From Chloroflexi bacterium OLB13 (lineage in GTDB: Bacteria > Chloroflexota > Anaerolineae > Aggregatilineales > Phototrophicaceae), in NCBI GenBank assembly GCA_001567485.1, contig JZRA01000013.1, positions 1-35,713 on the forward strand: DNA of 35,713 nt. Direction: 5' to 3'. The notes beneath the pieces were generated by a model. It had not been told where the DNA came from. It did no database searches and saw only the letters and a list, made by a program, of their open reading frames with translations. A program made the position numbers and the translations under genes. Shown in pieces: positions 1-8,471 of this stretch. Position 1 is the stretch's first letter, and every line of letters begins with the position of its first letter.

Positions 1-384
1 CTGGTGGGATCGTCCTCACCGACCTGCCCCTCTCAAACCGTCAGTCCGACCTGGTATGGGTTGCGCATGTGGATTGAGGCCGGTTTCAAGACCCTCAAGT
101 CCGGGGCGTTTCACTGGCAGCGGACCCGGATGACCGATCCGGCTCGTGCGGAACGCTTATGGCTGGTGCTGGCCTTAGCCACGCTCGGCTCCCTCACACT
201 GGCGGATTTCCAATTTCCGCGTCTTCCTCACTACCCGCGCCTGTCACTCGTCAAACGCGGCATCCTCTTCCGGCTTGCCGCCGCCATCCAACACGCTTCG
301 CTTCCTATTCCCGCTTTGTACTTTCCCGCTTTGCCCCCTTCCCCACTCCTTGAATTCATCCCTCTATTAAAAACCTACCCCTGA
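1..384 (+). mobile_element. IS4-family transposase, 3' end only
   Basis: Reading frame 1 is open from the first base of the window to a TGA at 382-384, so this is the C-terminal part of a gene that begins outside. The translation carries WYGLRMWIEAGFKTLKSG at about codons 19-36. It fits the Y-(2)-R-(3)-E-(6)-K signature of IS4-type DDE transposases, where the Glu is the last catalytic acidic residue. A hydrophobic stretch (LWLVLALATLGSLTLADF) follows, and then a low-complexity Pro/Leu tail. The right inverted repeat of the element should lie near or just after the stop, around 370-400, but I cannot define it without the left end. Whether the element is intact cannot be told from this window. 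Confidence 0.75.
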
Positions 385-513
385 CAGGGCCGGGGGTGAG
401 GGTTCCGTGCTGAGGAAAGGGCAAAAAGCGGCCGGCAAAGTCCAGCACCGCGGGCAGATCGACGTGCGAGTACGGTCGAATCTCCAGATCGCGCATGGCG
501 GATCGCTTTCCGT

Positions 514-540
514 GCTGGCCGGACTCAGCGTCCGGCCAGC
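514..540 (-). terminator. strong hairpin downstream of the minus-strand gene
   Basis: A perfect 11-bp inverted repeat (GCTGGCCGGAC / GTCCGGCCAGC) with a 5-nt loop TCAGC lies 20 bp past the stop of the minus-strand gene at 560. It sits between two convergent genes. There is no T-run on the minus side, so it is either a U-less terminator or an mRNA 3'-end stabiliser. The rest of 385-559 shows nothing else recognisable. Confidence 0.5.
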
Positions 541-559
541 CGTCAATTCTATTCGGGCA

Positions 560-1813
560 CTACTCGCCTGCGGACACCGCAAACCACGCGGTATCGCGGC
601 GGCTCACCATATCGACCAATGCATTCATCGCACGATGCGACCGAATCATCTGACCGTCGACCTTGGCGTTGGGCGGCGTCGGCGCGTCGATGCGCACAAC
701 CACGACATGCCGTTCGACCGAGGGCACAGACACGACCTCGGCCGGGAACAACTCGCCGCGATTGCTCAAAATATCGGCGTAGGTGCGATCCGGCGCGACC
801 AGCGACTGCATGGCGCTCAAACGCGCGTCAAGCGACGCCGCGGCGGTCAGCGCCGCGTCCTCGTCTGTGTAAACGAACAGCGCCAAACCGGACTCGGTCG
901 TCTCGTCAGCCGCCGCCGCAATTGCCACCAGCTCGAACGGCCCGATTGGATTCTCGCTCAGTGTCTGGTTGAGCGCGTCAATCACAGCTTGCGCATTATC
1001 ACCCTGAATGACCATCGCAGGGTCAAATGCAGTGCCGGCCAGCGGGCTGAGGAAGATCACACCCGGCACGTACGGGAACGCCGACAGCACCGAGTCGACC
1101 GCTTGGAACGGTTCGAGATCGGCGGCGGACGGCCGTTCACCTGCCACGGCGGCGGTCGACGCCTTGAACGCATCAAGGCTCGGCCCCGTGACGATCACCG
1201 ACTCGGACGCCAATACCGGGAAGCGCCGGCCGAGGTCACCGCCGAACGGGCTAAGTGGGTTGCGCATCGCTAAGTCCATCTGCGCGCCGGCGTCACAGCC
1301 TTCGGTGCTGCAAATCAGCAAGCCGGCATCGGTCTCGGACTCCAGCGCAAATCCGAGGGCTTTGAGCTTTTCAGCCATGAGCGTCGGTTCAAACGCGCCG
1401 AAATAAGCCATCACCTGCGTGGGGGGCCGGCCCACCTCGATGGCCTGCCCGATCTGAAAGAAGTCGAGTCCGATGGCTTCCGGCATATCTTTGAGCAAAA
1501 AGAAACTTTGCAGCAGGGTCGACGGCCCGGACGGCGCAAATGCCCACGGCGCTGCACCTGCTTCCGGCTTCTCCATGTCATACGCCGCTTGGAAGGCAGC
1601 ATGCGTCGGGAACACGACGCCGGTGCGTGCCTGCATCGCGTCGGTGTAATTGGCATACGATGCGATCAGTTCGAGGCCCAGCACCTCAGGGATGACCGGC
1701 ACGGCGCTCAAGGCCCGCAGCAGCGGAGATCGTTCGCCATCACCGGATTCCTGCGCGGCAGCGGGCGTTAACATGACGAGAATCACAATAAGCACAAGCA
1801 AAACACGTTTCAT
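560..1813 (-). CDS. secreted protein of unknown function, 417 aa
   Basis: The protein starts with a classical signal peptide (MKRVLLVLIVILVMLTPAAAQ, cleavage likely after AAA-Q), so it is exported. The start is supported by AGGGAGG five bases before the ATG. The mature part is acidic and rich in Ala and Asp. A pair of cysteines (LLICSTEGCDAG, about residue 165) could form a disulfide. I recognise no catalytic motif or named domain. The body alternates short beta-like segments with helices, for example a region with FELVAIAAAADETTESGLALFVYTDED. It stands alone on the minus strand, divergent from the propeller genes that follow. Function unknown. Confidence 0.8.
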   Translation of the reverse strand: MKRVLLVLIVILVMLTPAAAQESGDGERSPLLRALSAVPVIPEVLGLELIASYANYTDAMQARTGVVFPTHAAFQAAYDMEKPEAGAAPWAFAPSGPSTLLQSFFLLKDMPEAIGLDFFQIGQAIEVGRPPTQVMAYFGAFEPTLMAEKLKALGFALESETDAGLLICSTEGCDAGAQMDLAMRNPLSPFGGDLGRRFPVLASESVIVTGPSLDAFKASTAAVAGERPSAADLEPFQAVDSVLSAFPYVPGVIFLSPLAGTAFDPAMVIQGDNAQAVIDALNQTLSENPIGPFELVAIAAAADETTESGLALFVYTDEDAALTAAASLDARLSAMQSLVAPDRTYADILSNRGELFPAEVVSVPSVERHVVVVRIDAPTPPNAKVDGQMIRSHRAMNALVDMVSRRDTAWFAVSAGE

Positions 1814-1843
1814 CTGAGCCTCCCTGAAAGAGCACCTGATCTC

Positions 1844-1872
1844 ACACTACCGCGATTCTCCAAACCTCGCAA
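1844..1872 (-). promoter_or_regulatory. candidate promoter of the 560-1813 gene
   Basis: On the minus strand TTGCGA (1867-1872) and TAGTGT (1844-1849) are exactly 17 bp apart, 30 bp upstream of the ATG. Agreement with sigma-70 consensus is partial (4/6 and 3/6), so this is tentative. Confidence 0.3.
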
Positions 1873-2025
1873 CGAGTCATGCGCACAGTGACAGGCGGGA
1901 TTGCGTTGACTCGCGTATGAACATCGTCATGCAGCGGGCAGGCGCGGCGCTTGATTCCCGGTATGCTGAAGTGGACACCATCGACCCATCAATCTCGAAC
2001 CCGGCCTAACGAGGAGGTTCACCCT

Positions 2026-3153
2026 ATGATCGCACTCGCTCTAGCCCTGTTACTGCTCATGGCGGCATCGTCAACTTTCGCACAGCCCGCGCCGGTCGAA
2101 TGCCCGCTTCCGCCGTATCAGCTGCCGCTGATGGCGCCGGAACGCGCATTCATCGACGAGAACGGCGATGTCGTCGTCAACGGCATCGAAACGGCGTTCG
2201 ACCTGCCCGATAATCTGAACGCCGACCGTGTGCTGTGGTCGGACGACGGCGAGGCGCTGTTGATCGAGGCCAGCGACGGATTCCGTATCGGCGTCTTCAC
2301 CGTCCGCGATGGCGATCTGGTAACTCTGCTCGACAACGAAACGATGTTCAACTTGAGGGACGAGGACTTCCGCGACGCCGTGACCCTGTTTCGTCCCCAG
2401 TTCATTCCCGGTACTCACACGGTGCTGTTTCACACTCAGCTGCTGACCGACGCAGAAGGCATCTACTTCGAGCTGCCGTCCGATCTGTGGTCGCTCGACC
2501 TCGACACCGGCACGCTGACCGAACTGCTCCCCTACGGCGGGGCCGGCCAGCTCAGTATCTCGCCCGACGGCCAGTATCTTGTGATCGTCGGCTTCGACAG
2601 GATCTGGACGGTCGACGTGGCGATGACCAACCCGCGCGAGCTGTTCTCCGGCACAACGTGGATCGGCGTCGGTCACGGCGTGATCGAGCCGCCGATCGTG
2701 TGGGACTACGAGGCCGAGGTTCCGACCTTCCGCACCATGTTGTTCCCGGACTTCGACGCGAACCTCGCCCAGTTCAACGCGCCGTTCCGTGTGTTCGAGC
2801 TCACGCTCGGCGAGCCGACGTCCAGCACCCTGCTATTCAGCGGCGAGACCGAATTCTTGCTCAACACCGCGCTGTCTCCCGATGGCTACCGCGTCGTGGA
2901 GTGGCGCTGGGACGATCCCGCTAACCCGAAGCAGATCGAACTGTGGGTGACGTCCTACGGCGACCCCGAAAGTGAGGCGGGCACCACACCCAAGCTGCTG
3001 CATACGTTCGAAGTGCCGCAGGGGAACGGGCCGCTGATCGAGTGGGCGGATGAGGTGCACATCCGTTTCGGCCACTTCATCCCCGGCGGGCGGGTGGTCT
3101 CGATGATCGACCTGTGCGGCGAGATCGTGCCGCTCAGCGAGCAGCAGAACTAG
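2026..3153 (+). CDS. secreted beta-propeller (TolB/WD40-like) protein, 375 aa
   Basis: The frame is open from 1951, but the start is placed at 2026. There GAGGAGG precedes the ATG by eight bases and a clear signal peptide begins (MIALALALLLLMAASSTFAQ). The mature protein shows propeller-type repeats with SPDG turns: VLWSDDGEALLIEASDGFRI, LSISPDGQYLVIVGFDRIWT and TALSPDGYRVVEW. These resemble TolB/WD40-like PD40 blades. One Cys sits near the mature N-terminus (VECPLPPYQ) and one near the C-terminus (IDLCGEIVP), so they may be disulfide-linked. Such proteins usually act as extracytoplasmic binding scaffolds; the ligand is not evident. It is followed after 6 bp by a small exported protein, so the two are probably co-transcribed. 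Confidence 0.8.
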   Translation: MIALALALLLLMAASSTFAQPAPVECPLPPYQLPLMAPERAFIDENGDVVVNGIETAFDLPDNLNADRVLWSDDGEALLIEASDGFRIGVFTVRDGDLVTLLDNETMFNLRDEDFRDAVTLFRPQFIPGTHTVLFHTQLLTDAEGIYFELPSDLWSLDLDTGTLTELLPYGGAGQLSISPDGQYLVIVGFDRIWTVDVAMTNPRELFSGTTWIGVGHGVIEPPIVWDYEAEVPTFRTMLFPDFDANLAQFNAPFRVFELTLGEPTSSTLLFSGETEFLLNTALSPDGYRVVEWRWDDPANPKQIELWVTSYGDPESEAGTTPKLLHTFEVPQGNGPLIEWADEVHIRFGHFIPGGRVVSMIDLCGEIVPLSEQQN

Positions 3154-3159
3154 CGTCGT

Positions 3160-3501
3160 ATGCTGACATGGGTTGTGTTGATGGCCGCGTCGCTTGTAGG
3201 GTGGTTCGCCGCCCCGCTTCCGACGGATTGCGAGCGTGTGCTGCCGGTCGCGTGGAGCCGCTGGCCCGAACCAGACACCTATGAGGTGTGGGGGTTGACG
3301 GCCGACCTGCGCCCGCACGTACTGGCCGGTGTGCCAATCTCGCCCTCGCTTGATCGTCCGGAACTGGCGTGGGAGGACGCGGGGCATTTGCGCGTCACGA
3401 TCACGGCCAACGGCGGTGGGGCGATGTCGCGCCGTGTGTGGCGCATCGACACCTGCGGGCACGCCGAACTCGTGCTGGCGGAAGTCCGGGAACACCCCTG
3501 A
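3160..3501 (+). CDS. small secreted protein, 113 aa
   Basis: This short gene starts 6 bp after the upstream propeller gene. It has a hydrophobic N-terminus (MLTWVVLMAASLVGWFAAP) that looks like a signal peptide, followed by a mature part of about 90 residues. Two cysteines (TDCERV and IDTCGHAEL) could pair outside the cell. The segment ELAWEDAGHLRVTITANGGG resembles a single beta-propeller blade, and the IDTCGHAELVLAEV end is similar to the IDLCGEIVPL end of the upstream protein. It may therefore be a truncated relative of that gene. No strong ribosome-binding site is seen, so it may be translated by coupling. A second in-frame ATG at 3181 is possible but would remove most of the signal peptide. 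Confidence 0.6.
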   Translation: MLTWVVLMAASLVGWFAAPLPTDCERVLPVAWSRWPEPDTYEVWGLTADLRPHVLAGVPISPSLDRPELAWEDAGHLRVTITANGGGAMSRRVWRIDTCGHAELVLAEVREHP

Positions 3502-3604
3502 GTCCACGCCGTCTTCTGCCGGACTGCGAACGTGTGCCGCCCTCGCCCCACGCAGAAACGGGATCGTCGCAGCATCGCAATCCTTCCGCACCCTGAACCT
3601 GCGC

Positions 3605-3610
3605 TAGAAT
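3605..3610 (+). promoter_or_regulatory. -10 box before the WD40 gene
   Basis: TAGAAT lies 45 bp upstream of the chosen start of the 3655 gene. No convincing -35 is seen at 16-18 bp. Confidence 0.25.
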
Positions 3611-3654
3611 ACGCTCACAAGAGATGTTCTTTCGCACCACTGAGGGAGATGACG

Positions 3655-5505
3655 ATGCGCTGGCGGATCGCGATACTCGGGCTGCTGCTTACGGCCGGAT
3701 TGGCATTGGCGCAAGGCGATTCGCCGCCGATCACGCCGCAGACGGCCGGCAGCCTTCAACCGCTGGCGATGCTCGGCAACGGCGAGGCCAACGATCTCGC
3801 GTTCAGCCCAAGCGGCAAGCTGTTGGCGGTCGCTACGTCGGTCGGCGTGCTGTACACCGAGACACGCGCCCCTGAAGCGACGCAGCGGCTTGAGGGCGCA
3901 CCGTTCTACGCCATGCGAATCGCCATGCGTCCGGACGGCGCGCAGATCGCCGCCGGCTCGACCGATTCCACGCTGCGCATCTGGGATCTACCGTCCGGCA
4001 AGCTGATCGCGCAGCGAACCGACCACGGCGGCGCGGTCAACGCGCTGGCGTACAGCACCGACGGGCAGTGGCTGGCGACCGCCGGCGGCGAGGCGGGCGT
4101 GATCGTGTGGAACGTCGAGTCGCTCGAACCGGCACGCACAATTCCCGCCAGCGGGGAGGCCGTCCGCGCGCTGGCCTTCAGCCCCGATGGACGGCACATC
4201 GCCACCGCCGGCGAACTGGCCGCCATCACCGTATGGGATGCGGCGACGGGCGAGGTCGTGCACGAGTTCCAACAGGGACAGGGCGCGATCGGTTCGCTTG
4301 TGTTCCTGCCTGATGGCCGGCTGGTCAGCGGCGGCGAATCCGGCGCGGTGCAGGTGTGGGACATCGAGGCGGGTGAACAGGTCGGCGGTTATCAGAACGG
4401 CGACCGGCCGATCTGGGATATGGCTGTGCGCGACGACGGCCTGCTCGTGACCGTCGGCGGCGACGAATATCTACGCGTGCAGGTGGCGGAAAGCGGCGAA
4501 TCACACGGCGAAATCGCCAATATGCTGCACCATCGAATGCGCGCCGTCGCCGTGTCCGGCACGCTGTACGCCATCGCCAGCGCACAAGACGTCAGCCTGT
4601 GGGACAGCACGTCCGGCACGCGTGTCGGCTGGATTCGGATGCCCGAAAAGACCGAGTCCGCCGCGTTCAGCCCGGACGGCACGATCCTCGCGGTGGGCTG
4701 CACCGACGGCGTGATCGAGTTCTGGGACGTCGCCACACGCACGCTGCGTTCGACCGTCGATTTGGAGCGCGGCAGCGTGATGTTCGTGCTGTACCGGAGC
4801 GAGAACGAGATCGTCGCCGCGGCCGAGGACGGCACGCTGGTGGTCGTCAATCCGCTGACGGGTGATCGGCGCGACATCTTCGCCCACGAGGCGCGCGTAT
4901 CCGGGTTAGTCAGCCTCAACGACGACCGCGACGTGGTCGTCTCGACGGCTATCGACGGCACGCTGCGGTTCACCGAGATTGCCGCCGGGATAAGCGCCGA
5001 ACGCGAACGCCGGGATAACACGGCCTTCACGGCGCTGGCGCTGACCGGCGCGCCGGGTGTCGCGGCGTTGGGGACAGATGACGGGTATGTGACCGTGGCG
5101 CGGGTCGCCGAGCGCCGCCTGCGCCCCAACCCTGACCGCTTCCTGCTCGGCGGGGAGGCCGTGGCGACGGCATTGGCGATCTCACCAAACGGGCGCGCGC
5201 TGGCCGTCGGGTCGACCGACAGCGCGCTGCGCGTGTTCAACGTGGGCAATCTGCAAAGTCCGCCGCACGTGCTCACGTCGTTCTTCGGGCCGATCACCGG
5301 GATCGAGTTCTCGCCGGACGGCAGCGTAATGGCCGTGACCAGTCAAGATAACTTCGTGCGCTTGATCGCGGCGGATGGCAGCACGGTGCTGTACGAAGGC
5401 GCGGCGCACACTGCACCGGCGCTGCGGCCAGCTTTCAGCTCGGATGCGCGTCTCTTGGCGACCACCGGCGAAGATGGGGTAACGTGGTTGTGGGGCGCAT
5501 CGTAA
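3655..5505 (+). CDS. secreted WD40-repeat protein with about 14 repeats, 616 aa
   Basis: The frame is open from 3532. GAGGGAG at 3642-3648 directly touches an ATG at 3649 and is six bases before the ATG at 3655, so 3655 is the best start. It gives a signal peptide MRWRIAILGLLLTAGLALAQ. The mature protein is almost entirely WD40 repeats. I count about fourteen blade-like units, for example LAYSTDGQWLATAGGEAGVI, LAFSPDGRHIATAGELAAIT, LAISPNGRALAVGSTDSALR and a final LLATTGEDGVTWLWG. That suits two seven-bladed propellers. Some central repeats are degenerate. There is no enzymatic or membrane domain, so it is an extracytoplasmic scaffold or binding protein. It ends in a clear intrinsic terminator. 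Confidence 0.85.
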   Translation: MRWRIAILGLLLTAGLALAQGDSPPITPQTAGSLQPLAMLGNGEANDLAFSPSGKLLAVATSVGVLYTETRAPEATQRLEGAPFYAMRIAMRPDGAQIAAGSTDSTLRIWDLPSGKLIAQRTDHGGAVNALAYSTDGQWLATAGGEAGVIVWNVESLEPARTIPASGEAVRALAFSPDGRHIATAGELAAITVWDAATGEVVHEFQQGQGAIGSLVFLPDGRLVSGGESGAVQVWDIEAGEQVGGYQNGDRPIWDMAVRDDGLLVTVGGDEYLRVQVAESGESHGEIANMLHHRMRAVAVSGTLYAIASAQDVSLWDSTSGTRVGWIRMPEKTESAAFSPDGTILAVGCTDGVIEFWDVATRTLRSTVDLERGSVMFVLYRSENEIVAAAEDGTLVVVNPLTGDRRDIFAHEARVSGLVSLNDDRDVVVSTAIDGTLRFTEIAAGISAERERRDNTAFTALALTGAPGVAALGTDDGYVTVARVAERRLRPNPDRFLLGGEAVATALAISPNGRALAVGSTDSALRVFNVGNLQSPPHVLTSFFGPITGIEFSPDGSVMAVTSQDNFVRLIAADGSTVLYEGAAHTAPALRPAFSSDARLLATTGEDGVTWLWGAS

Positions 5506-5517
5506 CGCGCCCCTTTT
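5492..5517 (+). terminator. intrinsic terminator of the WD40 gene
   Basis: A perfect 7-bp stem GGGGCGC / GCGCCCC with an 8-nt loop is followed directly by TTTT (5514-5517). It overlaps the TAA stop of the WD40 gene. The convergent dehydrogenase gene ends 28 bp further on. Confidence 0.75.
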
Positions 5518-5544
5518 CACGCGTGAGGGCTGCTTCTTCCGCGC

Positions 5545-8028
5545 CTATTCGCCCATCGGCACCCAGATGTTCTTGACGTGTGTGGATTGATGCAGGAACT
5601 CGTGACCTGCGCCCTGCTGCTCGTCCGCCCAATCGCGCGGCTCGCCGTAGTTCACCCATGTGCGCTTCATGTTGTAAGCCGAGAGCTGCTCGACCATCGC
5701 GCTGCCGACCGCCGACCCAAAGTACCACATGCCGTCGATGTCGTCATGCTCGACCAACGTCTTGGTCAGATGATCGCGGTCGCCAGTGACGATGTTGACG
5801 ACACCTGCGGGCAGGTCGGACGTTTCCAGCACTTGATAGAAGTCGGTCGCCGCCAGCGGATGCGCCTGCGACGGCACGACGACGACCGTGTTCCCGCGCG
5901 CGACGGCCGGCGCGACGAGCGAGACGAACGCCAGCAGCGGCGCCTCGTCCGGGCAGGCGATTCCGATCGTGCCGAGTGGTTCGGTGAGCGCAATGGTCAA
6001 GCCGCGCAGTTCGGTCTCCTGCACGACTCCGCCGTACTTGTCCGCCCACGCCGCCCATGTGAACCAGCGCGAAATGCTCAGCTCGACCTCGTGAAGCGCC
6101 GCCTCCAGCGTGACACCGGTCATGGCCGCGATGCGCCGGGCGAATTCCTCGGCGCGGGCGGAGAGGTTCTCGGCGATGTAATACAAGATTTGCGCGCGCT
6201 GATGGCCGGTGCGGAAGCCCCATCCTTCGGCGCTGCGGGCGGCGCTCACGGCGTCGCGGATGTCCTTGCGGTTACCATCCCCGACCAAACCGACCTCGCG
6301 ACCATCCGGCGACAACACCGGACGCGAATAGTTCCCGTCGGGCCGCTTCTGCTTGCCGCCGATGAACATCTTGGCGGTGCGATCGATGGAGAAAGTGCTG
6401 GGTACCGGGTGCTGAGTGCTGTGTTTCTTGCCGTTCTTCCTCATCACTTGAGATTCATCACTCATCACTTGGTTTAGGGGCGCGGGGCCGGGTGGGGTCG
6501 CCCTGCCCCAGTTCTTGAAGGCCGCGCTGTCCTTGCCGGGCAGTTCGGGATGCGGGCGCGGATGCCACTTGGGCCGCGTGTACTCGTACAGCCCTTCCTT
6601 GCCGCCTTCCCGCCCGAAGCCGCTCTCGCGGTAGCCGCCGAAGCCGCTGGCCGCGTCGAACAGGTTCGTGCTGTTGACCCACACGCTGCCGGCTTTGACC
6701 GCGCGCGCGACCTCCATGGCGAGGTTGATGTTGTCCGACCACACGCTGGCGGCGAGGCCGTAGCGCGTGTTGTTGGCGAGTTCGATGGCCTCGGCCGGCG
6801 TGCGGAAGGTCATCGCTACCAGCACCGGCCCGAAGATTTCTTCCTGCGCGACAGTTGAGGCGGGCTGGACGTTGGTCAGCAGCGAGGGCGGGTAGTAGCA
6901 GCCGTGGGACGGGATCGCCGTATCAGCCTGATACAGCACCGCGCCTTCGGCCAGCCCCTTCTTTACGAGCCGTTCGATGGTCTCGTACTGCACGGGCGCG
7001 ACGACCGGCCCCATGTCGACGGCTTTATCGAGCGAATCGCCGACTCGCAGCATGTTCATCCGCCGGCGCACCTTGTCGATGAATCGGTCGGCGATGCTCT
7101 CCTGTACCAGCAGGCGTGATCCGGCGCAGCACACTTGGCCTTGATTGAACCAGATCGCATCGACCAAGCCCTCGACCGCGCCGTCCGGATCGCAGTCGTC
7201 GAACACGACATACGGTGACTTGCCGCCCAATTCGAGCGACAGCTTGATGCCGCGTCCGGCCGTCACACGGCGGATGATGCGACCGACATTGGTGCTGCCG
7301 GTGAAGGCGATCTTGTCGAAGCCCGGATGCGCCGTGATGGCCGCGCCGGTTTGATCGCCGCCGGTGACGATGTTGACGACCCCCGCCGGCAGTCCGGCCT
7401 CGGCGCAGATTTCCGCGAACAGCAGTGCGCTCAGGTTGGTGAACGGCGCGGGCTTGAGCACGACCGTATTGCCCATCGCCAGCGCCGGTGCGATCTTCCA
7501 CGCCAGCATCAACAGCGGGAAGTTCCACGGGATCACCTGACCGACCACGCCGACCGGCGCGTAATCGCGCATTTCGGTCTCCATCAACTGCGCCCATCCG
7601 GCGTGGTGATAGAAGTGGCGCGCGACCAGCGGGATATCGAGGTCGCGGCTTTCGCGGATCGACTTGCCGTTGTCCATCGATTCGAGGACGGCGAGCAGGC
7701 GTTGATGACGCTGGATGCCGCGCGCGATGGCGTACAAATAACGGGCGCGGGCGTGCCCGCTGAGCGCCGACCACGACTCGAAGGCCGTGCGCGCCGCCTG
7801 ATACGCCGCGTCGACGTCCTCGGCGGAGGCGTCCGCGACCTCAGCGATCTTCTGGCCGTTGGCAGGGTTGCTGGTGACGAGCGTCTTACCGCCGGACGGC
7901 GCGTGCCACCTTCCGTTGATGAACAGGTCGAACTTGCGATCGTGCGCATCCAGCCATGCGTTGGCCGCTGACGGCGATTCCGGCGCGGGCGCGTAATCGA
8001 GGCTTTCGAAGTAGTCTTTGACGGTCAT
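5545..8028 (-). CDS. ALDH16-type two-domain aldehyde dehydrogenase, 827 aa
   Basis: This is a fusion of two aldehyde dehydrogenase domains. Residues about 30-485 form a complete NAD(P)-dependent domain: PWNFPLLM with Asn169, ELGGKSP with the general base Glu266, and GQVCCAGSR with nucleophile Cys300. Residues about 551-827 form a shorter second ALDH domain that keeps the NAD-fold segments but has no catalytic Cys. This is the ALDH16 architecture. Position near deoC suggests oxidation of acetaldehyde, or another aldehyde, released from deoxyribose 5-phosphate. The start has AGGAGA five bases upstream. The linker at about residues 520-546 (QVMSDESQVMRKNGKKHSTQ) is encoded by heptanucleotide-repeat DNA and looks unlike the rest. 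A 123-bp dispersed repeat forms the immediate 5' region. Confidence 0.9.
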   Translation of the reverse strand: MTVKDYFESLDYAPAPESPSAANAWLDAHDRKFDLFINGRWHAPSGGKTLVTSNPANGQKIAEVADASAEDVDAAYQAARTAFESWSALSGHARARYLYAIARGIQRHQRLLAVLESMDNGKSIRESRDLDIPLVARHFYHHAGWAQLMETEMRDYAPVGVVGQVIPWNFPLLMLAWKIAPALAMGNTVVLKPAPFTNLSALLFAEICAEAGLPAGVVNIVTGGDQTGAAITAHPGFDKIAFTGSTNVGRIIRRVTAGRGIKLSLELGGKSPYVVFDDCDPDGAVEGLVDAIWFNQGQVCCAGSRLLVQESIADRFIDKVRRRMNMLRVGDSLDKAVDMGPVVAPVQYETIERLVKKGLAEGAVLYQADTAIPSHGCYYPPSLLTNVQPASTVAQEEIFGPVLVAMTFRTPAEAIELANNTRYGLAASVWSDNINLAMEVARAVKAGSVWVNSTNLFDAASGFGGYRESGFGREGGKEGLYEYTRPKWHPRPHPELPGKDSAAFKNWGRATPPGPAPLNQVMSDESQVMRKNGKKHSTQHPVPSTFSIDRTAKMFIGGKQKRPDGNYSRPVLSPDGREVGLVGDGNRKDIRDAVSAARSAEGWGFRTGHQRAQILYYIAENLSARAEEFARRIAAMTGVTLEAALHEVELSISRWFTWAAWADKYGGVVQETELRGLTIALTEPLGTIGIACPDEAPLLAFVSLVAPAVARGNTVVVVPSQAHPLAATDFYQVLETSDLPAGVVNIVTGDRDHLTKTLVEHDDIDGMWYFGSAVGSAMVEQLSAYNMKRTWVNYGEPRDWADEQQGAGHEFLHQSTHVKNIWVPMGE
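6395..6467. repeat. heptanucleotide repeats inside the dehydrogenase linker
   Basis: Two blocks keep a strict 7-nt register on the plus strand. Block one is GTGCTGG GTACCGG then GTGCTGA and GTGCTGT (6395-6422). Block two is CTCATCA CTTGAGA then TTCATCA and CTCATCA (6440-6467). CTCATCA (TGATGAG on the other strand) is also the unit found inside the dispersed repeats at 8038-8160 and 14816-14932. The DNA is translated here as the inter-domain linker. Confidence 0.75.
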
Positions 8029-8037
8029 GCTGTTCTC

Positions 8038-8160
8038 CTAAGCCGGTGTTCGTAAGTCGAGAGATTCGGTCTCTCATCTTGCAGCGTTAGTCGAGCTATA
8101 CGGCGCGGCGTTTTCTCATCACTCATCACTCGTCACTTTCAACTTCGCGCTTAGGACATA
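8038..8160 (-). repeat. dispersed repeat copy 1, 123 bp, upstream of the dehydrogenase
   Basis: Read on the minus strand, this sequence matches 14816-14932 over nearly its whole length. Shared blocks are CCTAAGC, CGAAGTTGAAAGTGA, GAGAAAACGCCGCGCCG, TATAGCTCGAC and TCTCTCGACTTACGAACACC. Copy 1 has three heptamers (CTCATCA, CTCATCA, CTCGTCA at 8115-8135 on the plus strand) against two in copy 2. The outer ends are inverted (TCCTAAGC at 8156-8149 and GCTTAGGA at 8043-8036). The inner GAGAGA-CCGAA-TCTCTC can form a hairpin. The copy ends 9 bp before the dehydrogenase ATG, so its end supplies part of the AGGAGA ribosome-binding site. Confidence 0.8.
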
Positions 8161-8245
8161 CTGGTGGGGTTTCACCCCATACCCAGAGTTGTCATCCTTG
8201 ATCTTGTTGTGTTGTGATCTAAATACGCGCCCTAGCATGGCGACC

Positions 8246-8467
8246 CTAACCGACCACCTTGTAAATCGCCGGACGATAGCGTGGCTCAGGGATTGGAAGT
8301 CCTTTCTCGGCCGCGACTTGAAGCCACAGATCTCTTGCGATCTGAACCTCGCGGACAGCGTCTTCAGGCGTTGGGCCGGATGCCGAACAGGGTTCGAGAT
8401 CTGGAATATCGGCGATCCATTCACCGTCCACTTCGCTCCAGAACACATTGATATGGTAATCGCGCAT
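8246..8467 (-). CDS. hicB: HicB-type antitoxin, 73 aa
   Basis: The sequence has the short HicB antitoxin pattern: an N-terminal MRDYHINVFW strand, then DGEWIADIPDLEPCSASGPT, an EDAVREVQIARDLWLQVA helix and a closing GLPIPEPR. This is the partial RNase-H-like HicB fold that binds and neutralises HicA. There is no C-terminal DNA-binding domain, so autoregulation may depend on the complex. The start at 8467 is chosen over a GTG at 8482. It lies 4 bp after the hicA stop, has AGGA upstream, and gives the usual N-terminus. It is the second gene of a hicA-hicB pair on the minus strand. Confidence 0.8.
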   Translation of the reverse strand: MRDYHINVFWSEVDGEWIADIPDLEPCSASGPTPEDAVREVQIARDLWLQVAAEKGLPIPEPRYRPAIYKVVG

Positions 8468-8471
8468 GGGT

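Noticed and set aside
4392..5297. Minus-strand open frame opposite the WD40 gene
   Set aside because: Ser/Arg/Thr-rich antisense frame of a repeat-rich gene.
8115..8135. Heptamer units as a CRISPR-like array
   Set aside because: The units are contiguous 7-mers without spacers, so it is not CRISPR.
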